Shown here: piece after piece, positions 47,610 to 59,420 of the stretch
How the letters are laid out: each line of letters opens with the position of its first letter
Position numbering within the stretch: position 1 is the stretch's first letter
Assembly: GCA_014607495.2 (NCBI GenBank)
Contig: CP053153.1
Location: forward strand, 496,001 to 560,000
Direction of reading: 5' to 3'
Origin: Carposina sasakii
Taxonomy: Eukaryota; Arthropoda; Insecta; Lepidoptera; Carposinidae
DNA: 64,000 nucleotides
Program-made: the position numbers and the translations under genes
Notes under the pieces: generated by a model
Seen by the model: only the letters and a program-made list of their open reading frames with translations
What the model was told of the DNA's origin: nothing
Databases searched by the model: none

Positions 47610-47783
47610 GTAAGTACCTACCTATTGTTGTGATTTTTTTAGATCAAATATAAATCAATACCTTTGTAAATGCCTTGTCCTGACTAACTGAAGGATCAAC
47701 GCATCGCCTACATCACTATTCTTAGGCACCTCAACTTAGGGAGTGTGTTTTTCGTATGATGTACACATTTCAGTACACTTCTG

Positions 47784-47910
47784 GCCGTGGGCCTCCCCCA
47801 GGGCACGCCACGCGGCCACTGCTATTGGGGTTTTTTGCCCATATTCACCACGTAGGTCAGGTAAGTTGTTGACCGCTGTGTGATTTTCGGACTCTACTCT
47901 GCCCACCATA
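47784..47910 (-). mobile_element. Retroposon family B copy 6
   Basis: 'GGGCCTCCCCCAGGGCACGC', 'GGGGTTTTTTGCCCATA' and 'GTGTGATTTTCGGACT' are minus-strand B blocks. It sits in intron 1 of the small peptide gene; both ends are truncated. Confidence 0.65.
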
Positions 47911-48190
47911 CGGCATGCGATAAGAAAAACGGGTTATCTAAAGTTTACGTGGACGTAGTCGTAGGTGTCCGCTTTCTTTAATATCTACCTAATTTCCCCA
48001 TATTCTCATAAGAACCCATATACCGGCCACCTATGACTAGCTATTCTGATATGCTACAATTTGCCAAGTTTCACCCGTTTCGCAGTTTTACCGTGATTCA
48101 ATACATTTTATTCATACATTCACAACATCCATTCTCCCAAACTTTAACATCTTTATCGTTATTTTACAGAATACCTTTAACATTTGCAAG

Positions 48191-48644
48191 ATGCAGTTAA
48201 TGAAATATTTGACTTTTACTGTGGTGATCTGCTTCATGCTCTTCAGTAAGTATTTATAATTATTTAGGTACATCTGTCTCCGCTATAACAAAAAACGTGG
48301 TTGCAGAATTTCTGGCCTATGGCTTAGTCTATGGTGATTCTACTATGTAGTGGAATTGATACTGTAATCATTTTTTTAAGCAAGAAAGAAAGACCCTAAT
48401 GCAGTACCAGACACATAAAATTTCCTCCATTTCATTTTGAACGTGCGTTTTTAATTTTTTCAGCTGGAACCCTTCAGCAGCAGGCGGGGACGACGAAAGC
48501 TCCCACAAGAAGGCTTCGTTTTGGAAAGTAATAAGGCATAGGCTCCGCGCACTGCACCTGAATCTGAGAAATCTCGCATACTTAATTTCATTGAGAGATT
48601 TATTGAAATTTTTAAGAAATTTTTCTGATATTATATTATATTAA
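48191..48644 (+). CDS. Small secreted peptide gene; last exon readable in two frames
   Basis: ATG at 48191 follows 'TTGCAAG' (A at -3), 21 bases after acceptor 48169. Exon 48191-48245 encodes a signal peptide: residues 1-18 with Lys5, then hydrophobic 'LTFTVVICFMLF'. Donor GTAAGT is at 48246. Two acceptors matter. The one at 48463 has the better pyrimidine tract (TTTTTAATTTTTTCAG) and gives 40 residues to TAA 48529-48531, ending 'TTKAPTRRLRFGK': RLRF-Gly-Lys is the form of an amidated RFamide/sNPF-like C-terminus. The CAG acceptors at 48477, 48480 and 48483 keep another frame open to TAA 48642-48644. That gives about 73 residues: after 'GGDDESSHKK' a Trp plus Leu/Arg-rich segment able to form a basic amphipathic helix, as in antimicrobial peptides. 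I know no homologue for either. AATAAA at 48843-48848 is a candidate poly-A signal. Confidence 0.5.
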
Positions 48645-48688
48645 AAAAAAACAGTGCTTTCAGTGCCTATTAATATGTCCTAGTAATA

Positions 48689-48739
48689 GGGTCAGTGGAG
48701 GGTGTAGGGCCCGGTGGTGGGCGCACCCATAGTGAATGT
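48689..48739 (+). repeat. Fragment of the 27.9-28.6 kb foldback element
   Basis: Identical or nearly so to the inner arm at 28406-28456 ('GGGCCCGGTGGTGGGCGCAC'). It lies in the predicted 3' UTR of the small peptide gene. Confidence 0.8.
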
Positions 48740-48842
48740 CCATGACAATTTCTTTTGTTTATGAGATGTTAGGAACACTCCCAGTGATTTTTGTAATACA
48801 TTTACGGATACAACTCGGATTCGGTATAGTGCAAAGGCTCAA

Positions 48843-48848
48843 AATAAA
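48843..48848 (+). terminator. Candidate polyadenylation signal AATAAA
   Basis: Canonical hexamer about 200 bases after the long-frame stop, followed within 25-45 bases by a TG/T-rich run ('GAGTTTATTGTTTTATTC'). Confidence 0.4.
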
Positions 48849-49326
48849 GAGATGATGTTAGTACATACTGAGTTTATTGTTTTATTCTTTCGCTAATTGT
48901 TTTAAAACCGTAAGTATGTAATTTGGTTACGGGACACTCTAAATGGGTCTCTATTGTCGTTTATAATATTTTTCATATTGAACCTTTAGCAAAAATACAT
49001 GGGATACGATCACGCATCCTTAGCAATTGGGCAGTGAGATTTCGACATACATTAAGTACCTATTTATTGTATTCATATTTATGCAAACATCAGTCACTCC
49101 AATATCGCCAAAGAATTGGGCAGATATTTGCAAAATATCTTATTTACGTCACCACTTTTAAGACACAAACATACCACTATCAAGCGATTTAAAAAGATCA
49201 ACTACCAATTTCTCGAAGGCATGTCAAACGTTAAATCAGACAAACAATATCATAATATATGTAATAGTAAATCAACTACGCTGAGAATAACCATAATATC
49301 TAATACCTATAATACTATATATCGGT

Positions 49327-49530
49327 TATCGGTTGTCTTGCGGCTGATCTCTCTCCGGTCGTGTCGGCTTTCCGTCCCATCGGACTATGAGAGTAACGGA
49401 ATAGAGAGTGCATCTGTGTTTGCGCACACACTTGTGTACTATAATATCTCCTGCGTACCTGGTCAATCTCCGTAGAGATTAGTCTCCTTGGCCGAAATAC
49501 GGTCGGAGATCATCATCATCATCATCATCT
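49327..49530 (+). mobile_element. Retroposon family C copy 2 with (ATC)n tail
   Basis: Plus-strand copy of the unit at 26189-26390 ending in 'CGGTCGGAGATCATCATC' and a seven-unit ATC run (about 49509-49530). The 119-codon frame 49116-49475 reads through it and is spurious. No clear duplication at this copy. Confidence 0.75.
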
Positions 49531-49832
49531 AATAAATCTAAAAGGGAATACCTATACCTATGTATAAACGCCAATGGTCACCATTTTGGTTGAAGTTCGA
49601 GAATATTTTACTACAGCCTACGAGTGTCGCGACATATTTGGTCGATTTTTTTCGAGTCCCACTCACAGGATGCTCGCCTACGTGCAGACATCGCCGGGGC
49701 ATTAGCATAGCTCGCGAGGGTGGGACGGGGTGTGGCGCATAATCACGTGTCGGCCCGTGGCTGCGCCTGCGCAGGACACAGATTAGACAGCTAAAGGATA
49801 TTTGAAAATATTTGAAGGGAAATCTTAGCTAT
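49531..49832. other. Short non-genic stretch with GC-rich pocket
   Basis: 49660-49775 is GC/CpG-rich ('GCATAGCTCGCGAGGGTGGG'); no gene supported. Confidence 0.4.
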
Positions 49833-49986
49833 GCTAAATTAAACGTTATGCTAAACGTAGCTGTAGGCTCTTATTCATGATTCTGCATTTCTGTCTACCG
49901 CATTTTGAGCTAAATTAAACGTTATACTAAACGTAGCTGTAGGCTCTTATTCATGATTCTGCATTTCTGCCGGCACCATTTTTGAG
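49833..49986 (-). repeat. Tandem 76-bp duplication of a family-A fragment
   Basis: 49833-49908 and 49909-49984 are direct copies, almost identical over the first 65 bases ('GCTAAATTAAACGTTAT', 'CTAAACGTAGCTGTAGGCTC', 'ATTCATGATTCTGCATTTCT'). The content is the minus-strand middle of family A. Confidence 0.75.
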
Positions 49987-52900
49987 TACACTGATAATAT
50001 ATTGTTTAAAGTTAGAGTAAGTGGTCAGGCTTTTTTTCATTAGCACGTATAGTATCTTTTTATTTGCTTGGCTTGCTGGAAGAGATCTCTGGTAGAGATA
50101 AGCTTGCCATTGTACATGCATCTCTTCTTTTATGTTGTATGCCATATTTCTTTTGTTTATGTGTAATAAACAATAATAAATAAGAATAAGTGTTTACATC
50201 GAAACATTAAAAAGGTTTGTTAAACAATTTTTTCTCGGCACGGTATCACTTTTAGATTCCAATAAGACTTAAGCCAAATGTTTTAGGATATTGTATAATT
50301 GACCTAACAGCCTAGACATTGAGTATGTTTTAAAGTACCTGTCTGTCACTACTGCCTTACATATTCTTTGAGCCATCCCGATCGTCGAGTCATTGACAAT
50401 ATGTAATAGTGCGCAAGCGCAGGTAAATCGAAACAGCGCTTTATGACGTCCTGTCGGAAATGTATCAACCACTATAATAATGATTGAGGAGCTGGGGGGT
50501 AACAATACGTCTACAATATCGACATCTCGCTTCCACAATAATAGAAACAAACTAGCTTTAAGAGTACATAGTATGCGACCAAGGATGCGCTTGATTAGTA
50601 CGCTGAGTTTTAATGACCTAATCTAAATAACACTTGGGTTTTTTTAAATAAAATTGTGTTAGGCGTTATAATTCGGAAGTTCAAACATTCACTATGGGTG
50701 GGTATATTCACATTTTGGATGGATAAAAAATTATCTAGAACTTTTCGTCTGTCTTCAGTTGATGATTAATGTCACATTGATATTGAGAAACTCATATGGA
50801 AGAACATTTCAAAAATATTGTATGTAATTTTAATAATAATATGTTTTGATAATAACTAACTTTATTTTTGACTTGAGACTAGGTAGGTAACGTGATCAAT
50901 CTGAAATAGGTAAAAAATTTGCTGCTTCATATAAACCTGAACACCTAGGTACCTTCTGCACTAAAATGTATGGAACAGCAGATTTTTTTCTATTTAGTTA
51001 TATTATGATACAGTTACTGCGATAGATGTAGTTAATTTTACCATTTTATATTTACCAAACATCTAGTATACAACTAACAGGACTAATTCCGTCATACATA
51101 AGAGAACAATATTATTTTGACCAATATCAAAAGAATCTGTCGTTTATAACAACTAACACCCGTAAAACCTCACAGACATTCGATTGTAGCCTATGATCGT
51201 TTTGCTCGAACATTCGATCAGGTAATCGAATAAAACACTCGAATGGTCTGAAAAGAGGCTACGCGGAATATTGTCCGCCATCCATCATGCGCTACATGGC
51301 AAATAGTGCTGACGGGAATGTATCAAGGGCCAAGGGTTATCACGCTTGTGAAGATGCCTTTTTATCAGACTTCAAGAAGTTCTCAAGGACTTTTACATTG
51401 GCACATTTGTTAAATGAGTCTTCAATTTATTATCATTCAGTTTACATATATACAGACGTAAACTCACTCGCAATATCCCCAACGAGATAGGGTAAAATTT
51501 TGCAAATGATACATCCGCTAGAAGAGGTGAACCTACCTCCGCTTTTGGGTATCAATACAACAATCTAGCTAGCTACGGATAATGAATCCAATGGGAAATA
51601 TCTCCCAGTCATTCTAACTTGGTATATAAACTGAAAGCGCGCTGAATCGTTTTGTACGGCGGTATATGCGGATATGTCAGTTACGCTTTTCTCAGTAAAA
51701 TTTTAAGATATATCATGTGATCGCGGATAAAACACATGTAGGAATGGATAGGTAAAAACAGATTAAATTATACAGATCCAATGTTAATGCACACTTAAAT
51801 AAGGTGCATAGTTACAAACTGCTGTCAAATTATATAACAAAAGAGTTTTTTTCTTGTAAAACAAAAATTATATAATATCCTTTATGATCCCAAATACCTC
51901 ATGACCATGAAAACAAGACACACAAACGTGCATAACAAAATCGCAAACCGACTTACAAACATCGCACACACCCCTACACTATCGAGTCGCGGATTTATCG
52001 TGTGTCGACACCGCAGCGCAGCACTAGGGGGGCTCACGCGTTGTTGTACCTCGTCATTTAAACCACGAGATTTATAGTTCAACGGTAGCATTAAATTTGT
52101 AATCATATATTGATTTACAGCCTCGATAAGACCTGTTTCTTCCCAGAACACTATAGTGCCGTTTTGCTGGAATTGTGTTCGAATTCCCTGGTTGTGGTCT
52201 ATGAAAGATTTCATTGCTGTCTTATAGTGCCGTTGGTATACTTATATGTCTAATAGAAATTGTCTATACCGTACTCATACTATATTAAATTGGATAGGAA
52301 TAGAAATATTTTATATGATCCGTATTGTACGAAGTACTCCTTTGTTTATGATATAAAGCTATACTCTATGGATTAGTTAATATTTTTCAACCAGAATTAT
52401 TATGCTTTTATTGTGCGGCCCTTAAGAAAATGTCTTTTGGGTTACTATATTATACCCAAATAACATTTTCTGAAATAATTTCCTATACTCTAAAGGTTTT
52501 ATAAATTACAATGTCATCCCGGTAAAATAAATAAGGAGATATTTCAGATTTTGTGCTAGCAACACCAAATCTTTAAACATTAACTTCCCATTTAAACACT
52601 TAGTATACCTTGGTTACAACAATATTTTCTATAAAATTAATACTATATGCAGGATCTTTCTTATCTAATCTATAAAATATAAATTAAAACCCCCATAACT
52701 CCAAAGCGAGACGTCACCAGTAAAAAATACGTACAGTCACGGCACAAAACAGAACAATCGCATCATATTATTAATTCCGACGTAATACGATTTGGCCGAC
52801 ACTTCCTGCGTTGTCGTCGGTCGTCGCTCACGGACCTGCGCTTGCGACGGCCGGCAAAGAATATGTTAAGAGAGGTCCTTAATTTAACATCATCAATATA

Positions 52901-55570
52901 CCCTTCCGTATTCGATTTTTAGGATCGACAAACAACTTTTGTGCTGCAGGGCAATAGCATGGCATTCTTTCAGGCAATAGGCAAGCAATTTTGTACGATC
53001 TTTTACATGTTGTCCTTCTATTCAAATTTGAAAGTTTGAAACAGAATTTGTTTAGGTCAAAGTATAATCATTATGCTGAGTTGGGTGATCTAAGCAAAGC
53101 CTCTTTTTATCCTAGTAATTTTTTGGACGAAAAATGTTTGCTTCTCTTAAAAAAAAAGTATCAACTTATTTGACTGTCCAGTCTATACTACCCAAATAAT
53201 CTCTGCAGTCAGAGCGGTGCACTATCGGGATGTGGGTGTCAGTGCTGTCAGAACGCTATGATTTGCGCCCGCGCACCGTGAGTGATGGCCTAATCTCTAC
53301 CATCGTAATGTCAGTGTTTACACATTTTATATTAAATGTTTTATTGTCAAATGGGTATGGAACTAACAATCGGATTAGTTAGAAAATTTTTTTTTTGAGT
53401 TGGTTGGTGGATAGCGAAATGTTAAATTAAATGTTAAATATTATTTTAGGAGTTTATCATTTATTATCGGGTGTCCACAACTTTAGAGATCCTCGTGGGT
53501 GCTCGCTCTTATATTCAAAAGGAGGAACATATAAGAAATGCGAAATCTTAGCTTTCTACTTCCGTAGTTTCAGATGCGTTGTCTGTTAGTCAGTCACTTA
53601 TTTAATTAGTAAGCCAGTCAGCATACTGGTATTTTGTTTTGTCCTTTACTTAAATGAATCTTTTGGCTTACGATATTCCAGCATCAATATGATACGTAAA
53701 GATTATAAATATAATGTAACAACTTCTAAATTAAATCATCAAGTCGCCAGCAATTATCAAAACTATACAATTTTCTTCTTCAAAACAACACAGCAATGAC
53801 TCTCCTCTTGACTTTACAAGTCATACTTATACACTGTATAATCCAGCGTCTCCAGATGAATGCCACAAGTATATCATAGCTTATCGCCCAAACAATAGCG
53901 GGGCTAAATGACAATAACGTCCATCGGCTGTAAACGTAAACAAAAATACAGATAACTACTTCTCGGAACGGTCTGATACTACTTTTTTACTGTCGGCCGC
54001 CGCTAAAGGCGTGAAGCCATAACCTCTAATAATAAAACATTATATATTCGCGACCACGTGCCCGGCATAATGACAAAACGCCGAGAGTTGAACAAAAGTG
54101 GGCTTTTTTGTGGCCGTGGTTTTATATCGGCACCTCTGTGGTCGCGCGCATTGTTTGTATGTAATGTTTGATGCGTGCTGTTGGCTTACATCTTGCATAG
54201 ATGAAGGAATGAGCCTTGGTGATGCATGTACCTATGGGATAATGTCATGTCTGGATTTTATTTTCAGCTTTGGATATACATAGTTTCTCACGGTTAACAA
54301 GAGAATTTACGTCAATTGAAGAGATTTGTTTTAATGTTTTAATGACAATTTATTAAGAAGGATAACAATATTAAGACATACAATTCTACGAGTATGTACC
54401 AAAAATGGAATGTTATTCTACAGTTTGGGTGTATTTGTAAATTAATTGTGTACCTATATAGGGCGTATAAAGGGAAATTTATATTCATTTTCAAAATCAC
54501 ATTACAAAAACAAAAATACATTTTTAACCTGTGTTCCGCTAACCTTTGTAACAAAATTTCCATTTAACAATACCTATACTAACAAAGCTGAACAATACAA
54601 TAAATCAAATTCGAGTATAGCGCCAATCAGTCCAGTGACAACGACTTCCTTTACTAAATTAAACATTTTTTAACGTGAAATGTAATTATTCCCCCAATTT
54701 GTGGACACCGTAGCGTGACGCCAAGTATAGGAACTTCACACACTCTAGTTGTGTCGATAATGACAATAATTGTCACTTTCGTGTTGACCACAGACTATAA
54801 CATTTACAGAACAGACCTGTCGATAAGTAAAATGTAAACCAACTAAGTATAGTGTTAAAATGCACGTCTCTACAATAGATACTCATTTTATTTGTTCACT
54901 ATTTTGGAACCAGATTTTAAAATAAATTGAACTTTACGAGTATAGAAGTACTCGTACATTGAAAATCATTCATTCATTCAGGGCTTCAAGTTTCACACTA
55001 CTAACAGCGGATCACACTTCTAAAATCAGTCCGTGTTATTTTATAAAAGAATTTAAACATGTAAATTTAAACAGTATATAACTTTAGGTTTTGTAATAAA
55101 ATAACACGACAGTCTATAACGTATTGATGGCGTATACAAGGGTCATCGATGTCATTCATCCAAAACCAGAAACCTGAAAATCCTTACTGCAACATATTAA
55201 GGATAGGAAGTAAGGGCCAAACAATACCCATTTACGAGAGTATCCTTTCTAAAGCAAATTTTAAAACATTATAATAGTCGTTCGTGCTCTATATAAGTCT
55301 ATGGTGTGGACAGTGGACAGAGAAACGATGATTGATATCTGTCACGGTCCAATGTAATGGAATTTAATGGGCATGCGTGTGCGCAGCATTATTTATAATT
55401 TAATTTAGAGTAAATGTTCAATTAAATTCATGTGAACAGGCCACTGTGTATATTATTATAAATAAATCTAATCAATGATAGATTATAATCATTTTACATA
55501 ATATTAATTTGTACATATGCAGATATGATATAAAAGGTTTCATTTTTAGTTTATTTTTAATGTTTTTAGC
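49987..55570. other. Long non-genic stretch with two CpG pockets
   Basis: 50658-50699 repeats part of the 28.1-kb foldback ('AATTCGGAAGTTCAAACATT', 'CACTATGGGTG'). CpG-rich pockets lie at 52740-52860 ('GTCGTCGGTCGTCGCTCACG') and 53980-54160. The 110-codon minus-strand frame 51882-52214 has no recognised domain. No gene is supported. Confidence 0.45.
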
Positions 55571-55572
55571 CC

Positions 55573-55728
55573 GTGTTGATGCGGGGCTTCACAAGAATAC
55601 ATCAGCAGCATCTCTTTTCGTGCATCGTATTACTGACCATTTACATCTGCTCCCGCTATGCTGAACGTGGCTGTCGGATCTTCCGTATGATCCTGCAGGT
55701 CTGATTATCCCATTCCGAGAACACTGCC
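55573..55728 (-). repeat. Repeat family A copy 15
   Basis: Minus strand: 'TGATGCGGGGCTTCACAAGA', 'ATACATCAGCAGCATCTC', 'TTTACATCTGCTCCCGCTAT', 'ATGATCCTGCAGGTCTGA'. A central part (the TCGACTAAGGAAC block) is deleted. Confidence 0.7.
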
Positions 55729-56691
55729 AAGTAAATGGTTTTAAAGTTTAATGTAATTCTCTAAGTTGAAGCCCTGAAAAAACGTCAGCTAAAAGAAATT
55801 GAATCACTGCCTCACTATCAGCAGGTCAGATCACCCTTGTACTCCAGGGTCGAGGTGATCTCGAAGGATAAAGATGAAGGGCGTCATGTAAAGTATCCAG
55901 TAGGAACTATTATAGCGCTGAGTCGAGCGACAGGTGGTTAGAGGCATGCATAGAGAGGACGTGCACATGTTATTCAACATGTATTTTAATATTTTCTACT
56001 TACCAAAACTATTATTTAGAACTGCCCAGTTAAATCAGTGCAATTTTAATATTGATCTAAGCGTTTCATTATTGTTAAATTTAAGCATAACTTAAGGTTA
56101 AGCAAACTAATTGGTCACACTACTTTTGAGATATCTCGTAAACAAAAGTGTTCAATGATTATTTCTATGTGCTTTTAAGTTAATAACTAGATATGTAGTA
56201 GGTATGTTATTTTGATCATTTTATATTTTTATCTGACAAACTTATTATTGTATTAGAAAGATTTGTGTGATCCTAAATAACAAAATATGCCAATAATTTT
56301 GTTTTCAGTTGGAAAGCCTCAGCTTTTGATCAAGTCCTTATTCTTCTACAAGGAGAACTAGCTACTCGCAAAACATTTAGTGTAACAGTTTACTTTATTA
56401 GTGTAACAACCTCTCCATCCCACCCGTCGTCTGTGAGACAAAAAGCAGACTTTCTTCCAACATCAGATTACACCATATAGCGTGTCAATAAGCCTAGTCC
56501 TTATCAATCTACATCAGCCCCGGCTGACCCTCGAGTAAGGGTGGCGAGGAGGTAATGACTTGTCTTGTGAGCTTGTGTTTGTCGTTTACGGAGTTTAGTG
56601 ATGTTGATATGGGAGAATAAGAGGTGCTTAAATATTGGCTAGTTATATGAGGTGCAGCTAAATTATACAACTACCTTTTTACATGTATGTA

Positions 56692-56950
56692 CAAGGTGTA
56701 ACACAAGTTAAGCGAAAAGCTATGTAAACAGCCCACTAATAGGAACCTACCCACAAAATTTCAGACTCGAAATCACATGTTTATTTTTACAGATACTCGT
56801 AGTATGGAGAATTCCTAAACAACTCAGGAATGTTCATACAATCTTGAAAAATAAACATGTGATTTCGAGTCTCAAATTTTTGAATTAGCATCTCTATATT
56901 AGTCTATTTACATAGCTTTTCGCTTAACATACCCTTTCTGTTACACCCTG
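56692..56950. mobile_element. Mariner-type MITE with long inner inverted repeat
   Basis: Flanked by TA (56690-56691, 56951-56952). Ends CAAGGTGTAACACAAGTTAA and, inverted, the CAGGGTGTAACAG side; 'AAGCGAAAAGCTATGTAAA' recurs inverted near the right end. A second inverted pair inside ('ACTCGAAATCACATGTTTAT' side at about 56764-56789 and 56851-56876) makes the 259-bp unit a strong hairpin. Non-coding. Confidence 0.8.
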
Positions 56951-57844
56951 TATAGTATAGGTTCTTTTAATAAATGGCCACAAGGGAAGATTAAGTTAAA
57001 ATAAAACTCGTTTTAAAAATCTTGACTTAATACAACTCTGGTCAAGACAATTTTATTTTGAGAAAAAATTACATCAATTCTTATATAAAAATAAATCTCT
57101 TTTGTTATAAAACAAAAGGCATGTGACCTAAACATAATAAATAATAAACTATGACGGCAAAATTTATTTCCAAAAAAACTTATATTTTTATTATACAACA
57201 TCATGTCGCACCATTTGTTTTAAAAGTTAAATTTTACATATTTACATAAATAGACATAAAATTTGCATTTCTGATTAATGTCTTCAAATTAACATACGAA
57301 TAATGAAAATATCCATATGCCAATTTTTATTATTTATCTCTATATGTCAAAATATAAAAAATATACTTACAAGCATGTTACAAATTATAAAAATAGCGTT
57401 AAAAACATTGAGTAAAAATGTCGTAATTTATAACAAAAGAAGAACTTCACCGTCAAAAATACCTACACGAACCAAAACTTCCCAAACTCAGACTAGTTGA
57501 ATTTCTCCCATAGTTTATAGCAATAAAATGTAGTCGGAAGATTTGTCGTAGGGTAGCAGGTTCGATGCCCGGCGATCCATTATGTCAGCTAATAGAATAC
57601 GGACCTCTGTGGACATAGTTTTATGTCTCTCCCTGATATATAGAGGTTTTTTCTTTTGAAGTATGGAAGTTAGGTGTCGAAACTTATCCGACAACGCTAT
57701 AAAAGTGTAGGCTGTATCGAATGTGGAATAGATTAAATGTTGCTAGATTTGTGGGATTTTTTACAATGTTTCAGTCAGCCTATATAAATAGTTATTGTGA
57801 AATCTCTTACTGAAATCCTTCTAGTATCATTACAAATCACTATA

Positions 57845-58217
57845 CAGGATGTTTTTTTGTGGCCACCTTTAACGAAGGGTACGTATTTTATACATGAAAT
57901 AAAGTAAGTTTATGCCAAAAAAAATGCTGGGAATTTTTTTTTTTTTTTAATTAAATTCCTTGATCGTGCGAAATTTATAGTGTCTAGTGTTTATGTTAGT
58001 TTTTTTATAGACAGATATTAATTATTTTTCGTGAAAAAATCCTGCTACGCGCGTCTATGTGCATTTATGCAGAAAAACGCAGTCTATTTACTCAACTTTG
58101 GACCCTAATATATTGGAAACCAGACACTTCCTAGGTATGCTTCCATGGAGAAAAATGATCGTGATGATGAGGAGATTCCGTAGTTTTCGGGAACGTTGAC
58201 GACCAAAAATCACCCTG
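57845..58217. mobile_element. Mariner-type MITE, subfamily M1 copy 2
   Basis: Same element as 23082-23460, between TA at 57843-57844 and 58218-58219. It lies directly against the Helitron-like element that follows, so the two insertions are adjacent or one used the other's edge. Confidence 0.8.
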
Positions 58218-58221
58218 TATA

Positions 58222-58523
58222 CTAGCTGACCCGGCAAATGTTGTTTTGCCATGTAAAAGGGGTTGATCCTAGAGGGGTGAAAATTCATGGTTGTATGTAT
58301 TTTTGTATGCTGTATCATAAAAAATAAAAACAAACAATTTTGTCAAAAAAATAAATAAAAAATTTAGGGGTGGACCACCCTTAACATTTAGGGGGATGAA
58401 AAATAGATGTTGTCCGATTCTCCGTCCTAACCGATATGCATGCTAAGATTTACGAAAATCGGTCGAGCCGTTTCGGAGGAGTTTAACTTCTAACACCGTG
58501 ACACGAGAATTTTATATATTAGA
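58222..58523 (-). mobile_element. Helitron-like non-autonomous element with 3' hairpin
   Basis: On the minus strand it begins TCTAATATATAAAATTCTCG and ends GGGTCAGCTAG before T. A GGCAAA...TTTGCC hairpin (58233-58250) stands seven bases before CTAG, the arrangement known for Helitron 3' ends. The body contains 'AAAATCGGTCGAGCCG' in plus orientation. It has no coding capacity. The base preceding TC is T rather than the usual A, so the 5' limit is tentative. Confidence 0.65.
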
Positions 58524-58526
58524 AGA

Positions 58527-59202
58527 ATATTACATGTCGACTTAAGTTTTCCGCAAATGAGACATACATGTCTTTTCAGAATTAAGTAGTGCTATTGAAA
58601 ACAATTAGAAAATTATTTCTATTTCAATCAAAGAACACAGATACAATGTGTGTACAATATTTCTTAAATCTAAATGAAGTTAGGGAAACATTGTAATTAT
58701 TTTGTACCTAACAACCAGCGTCGATGTCAAACGTCTTTATAACTGAAACCAACAGTGTAGCTTTCCCGGATCCTCCCCTACATATTGCCCCAGGCCTGAC
58801 CTCTTCCGTCCACTCGTATGTCCCGCCCCACTTCCTACACAATTCTGGGGACGCCCCACTATTAGCTTTTTTTCACATTTTCCCTAATAATGTCCGAGTT
58901 AGTTTCCCGTCCGAGATTTATTTGAACAGTTTCTTTGGAACGGAAACATTTGGATGACATTGTAAATTAATTCTGATAACAATTTGGTACGCTATCGGTA
59001 TTTGGTTTCTGACTTCAACGTTTGTATTCTTATTGATAACATATTATTCCAGTAAGGGCCTATTTTTTTCAGTGATCAGACAGTCTATCTGATTAATAAT
59101 ATTGATGCTCTCTTTCTGTGAAACTTACTCAAGATAAAGACAGCATCAACTTTGGACCGTTAGAAAAAACGGCCCTATGTAAAAGATCACTTATATTCAT
59201 TA
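58527..59202. other. Non-genic stretch
   Basis: 58740-58870 is GC-richer and lies in a 77-codon frame (58724-58957) with proline-rich, unrecognised content. No gene called. Confidence 0.4.
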
Positions 59203-59420
59203 CTAGTGGACGCCCGCGACTCCGTCCGCGTGGACTACAGAAAATACAAAATGTCGAAAGTATCCGGGATAAAAACATTTTCCCGGGATATAAAGTAGCC
59301 TATATGAAGTGGGACCTGTCACAATATATTCCTGAAAACTGCAGCGAAATTGGTTCAGCCGTTTCTGAGATTAGCGTGCACAAACGCACAGACAAGCAGA
59401 CAAACCGACAAACAGACAAA
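59203..59420 (-). mobile_element. Helitron-like element, (GACA)n-containing subtype
   Basis: The minus-strand 3' end reads 'GAGTCGCGGGCGTCCACTAG' before T, like the 5134-5296 copy. The body has 'CCCGGATACTTTCGAC'-type and 'CGGCTGAACCAATTTCGC' text, and a degenerate CAGA/GACA repeat (59388-59418). The 109-codon frame 59118-59447 reads through it and is spurious. Confidence 0.6.

Noticed and set aside
51882..52214. 110-codon minus-strand frame
   Set aside because: Mixed composition with a hydrophobic end but no recognisable domain, start context or splice sites.
57540..57600. Third tRNA-derived SINE ('CAGGTTCGATGCCC' as B-box)
   Set aside because: No A-box at the right distance and no second copy; likely chance.
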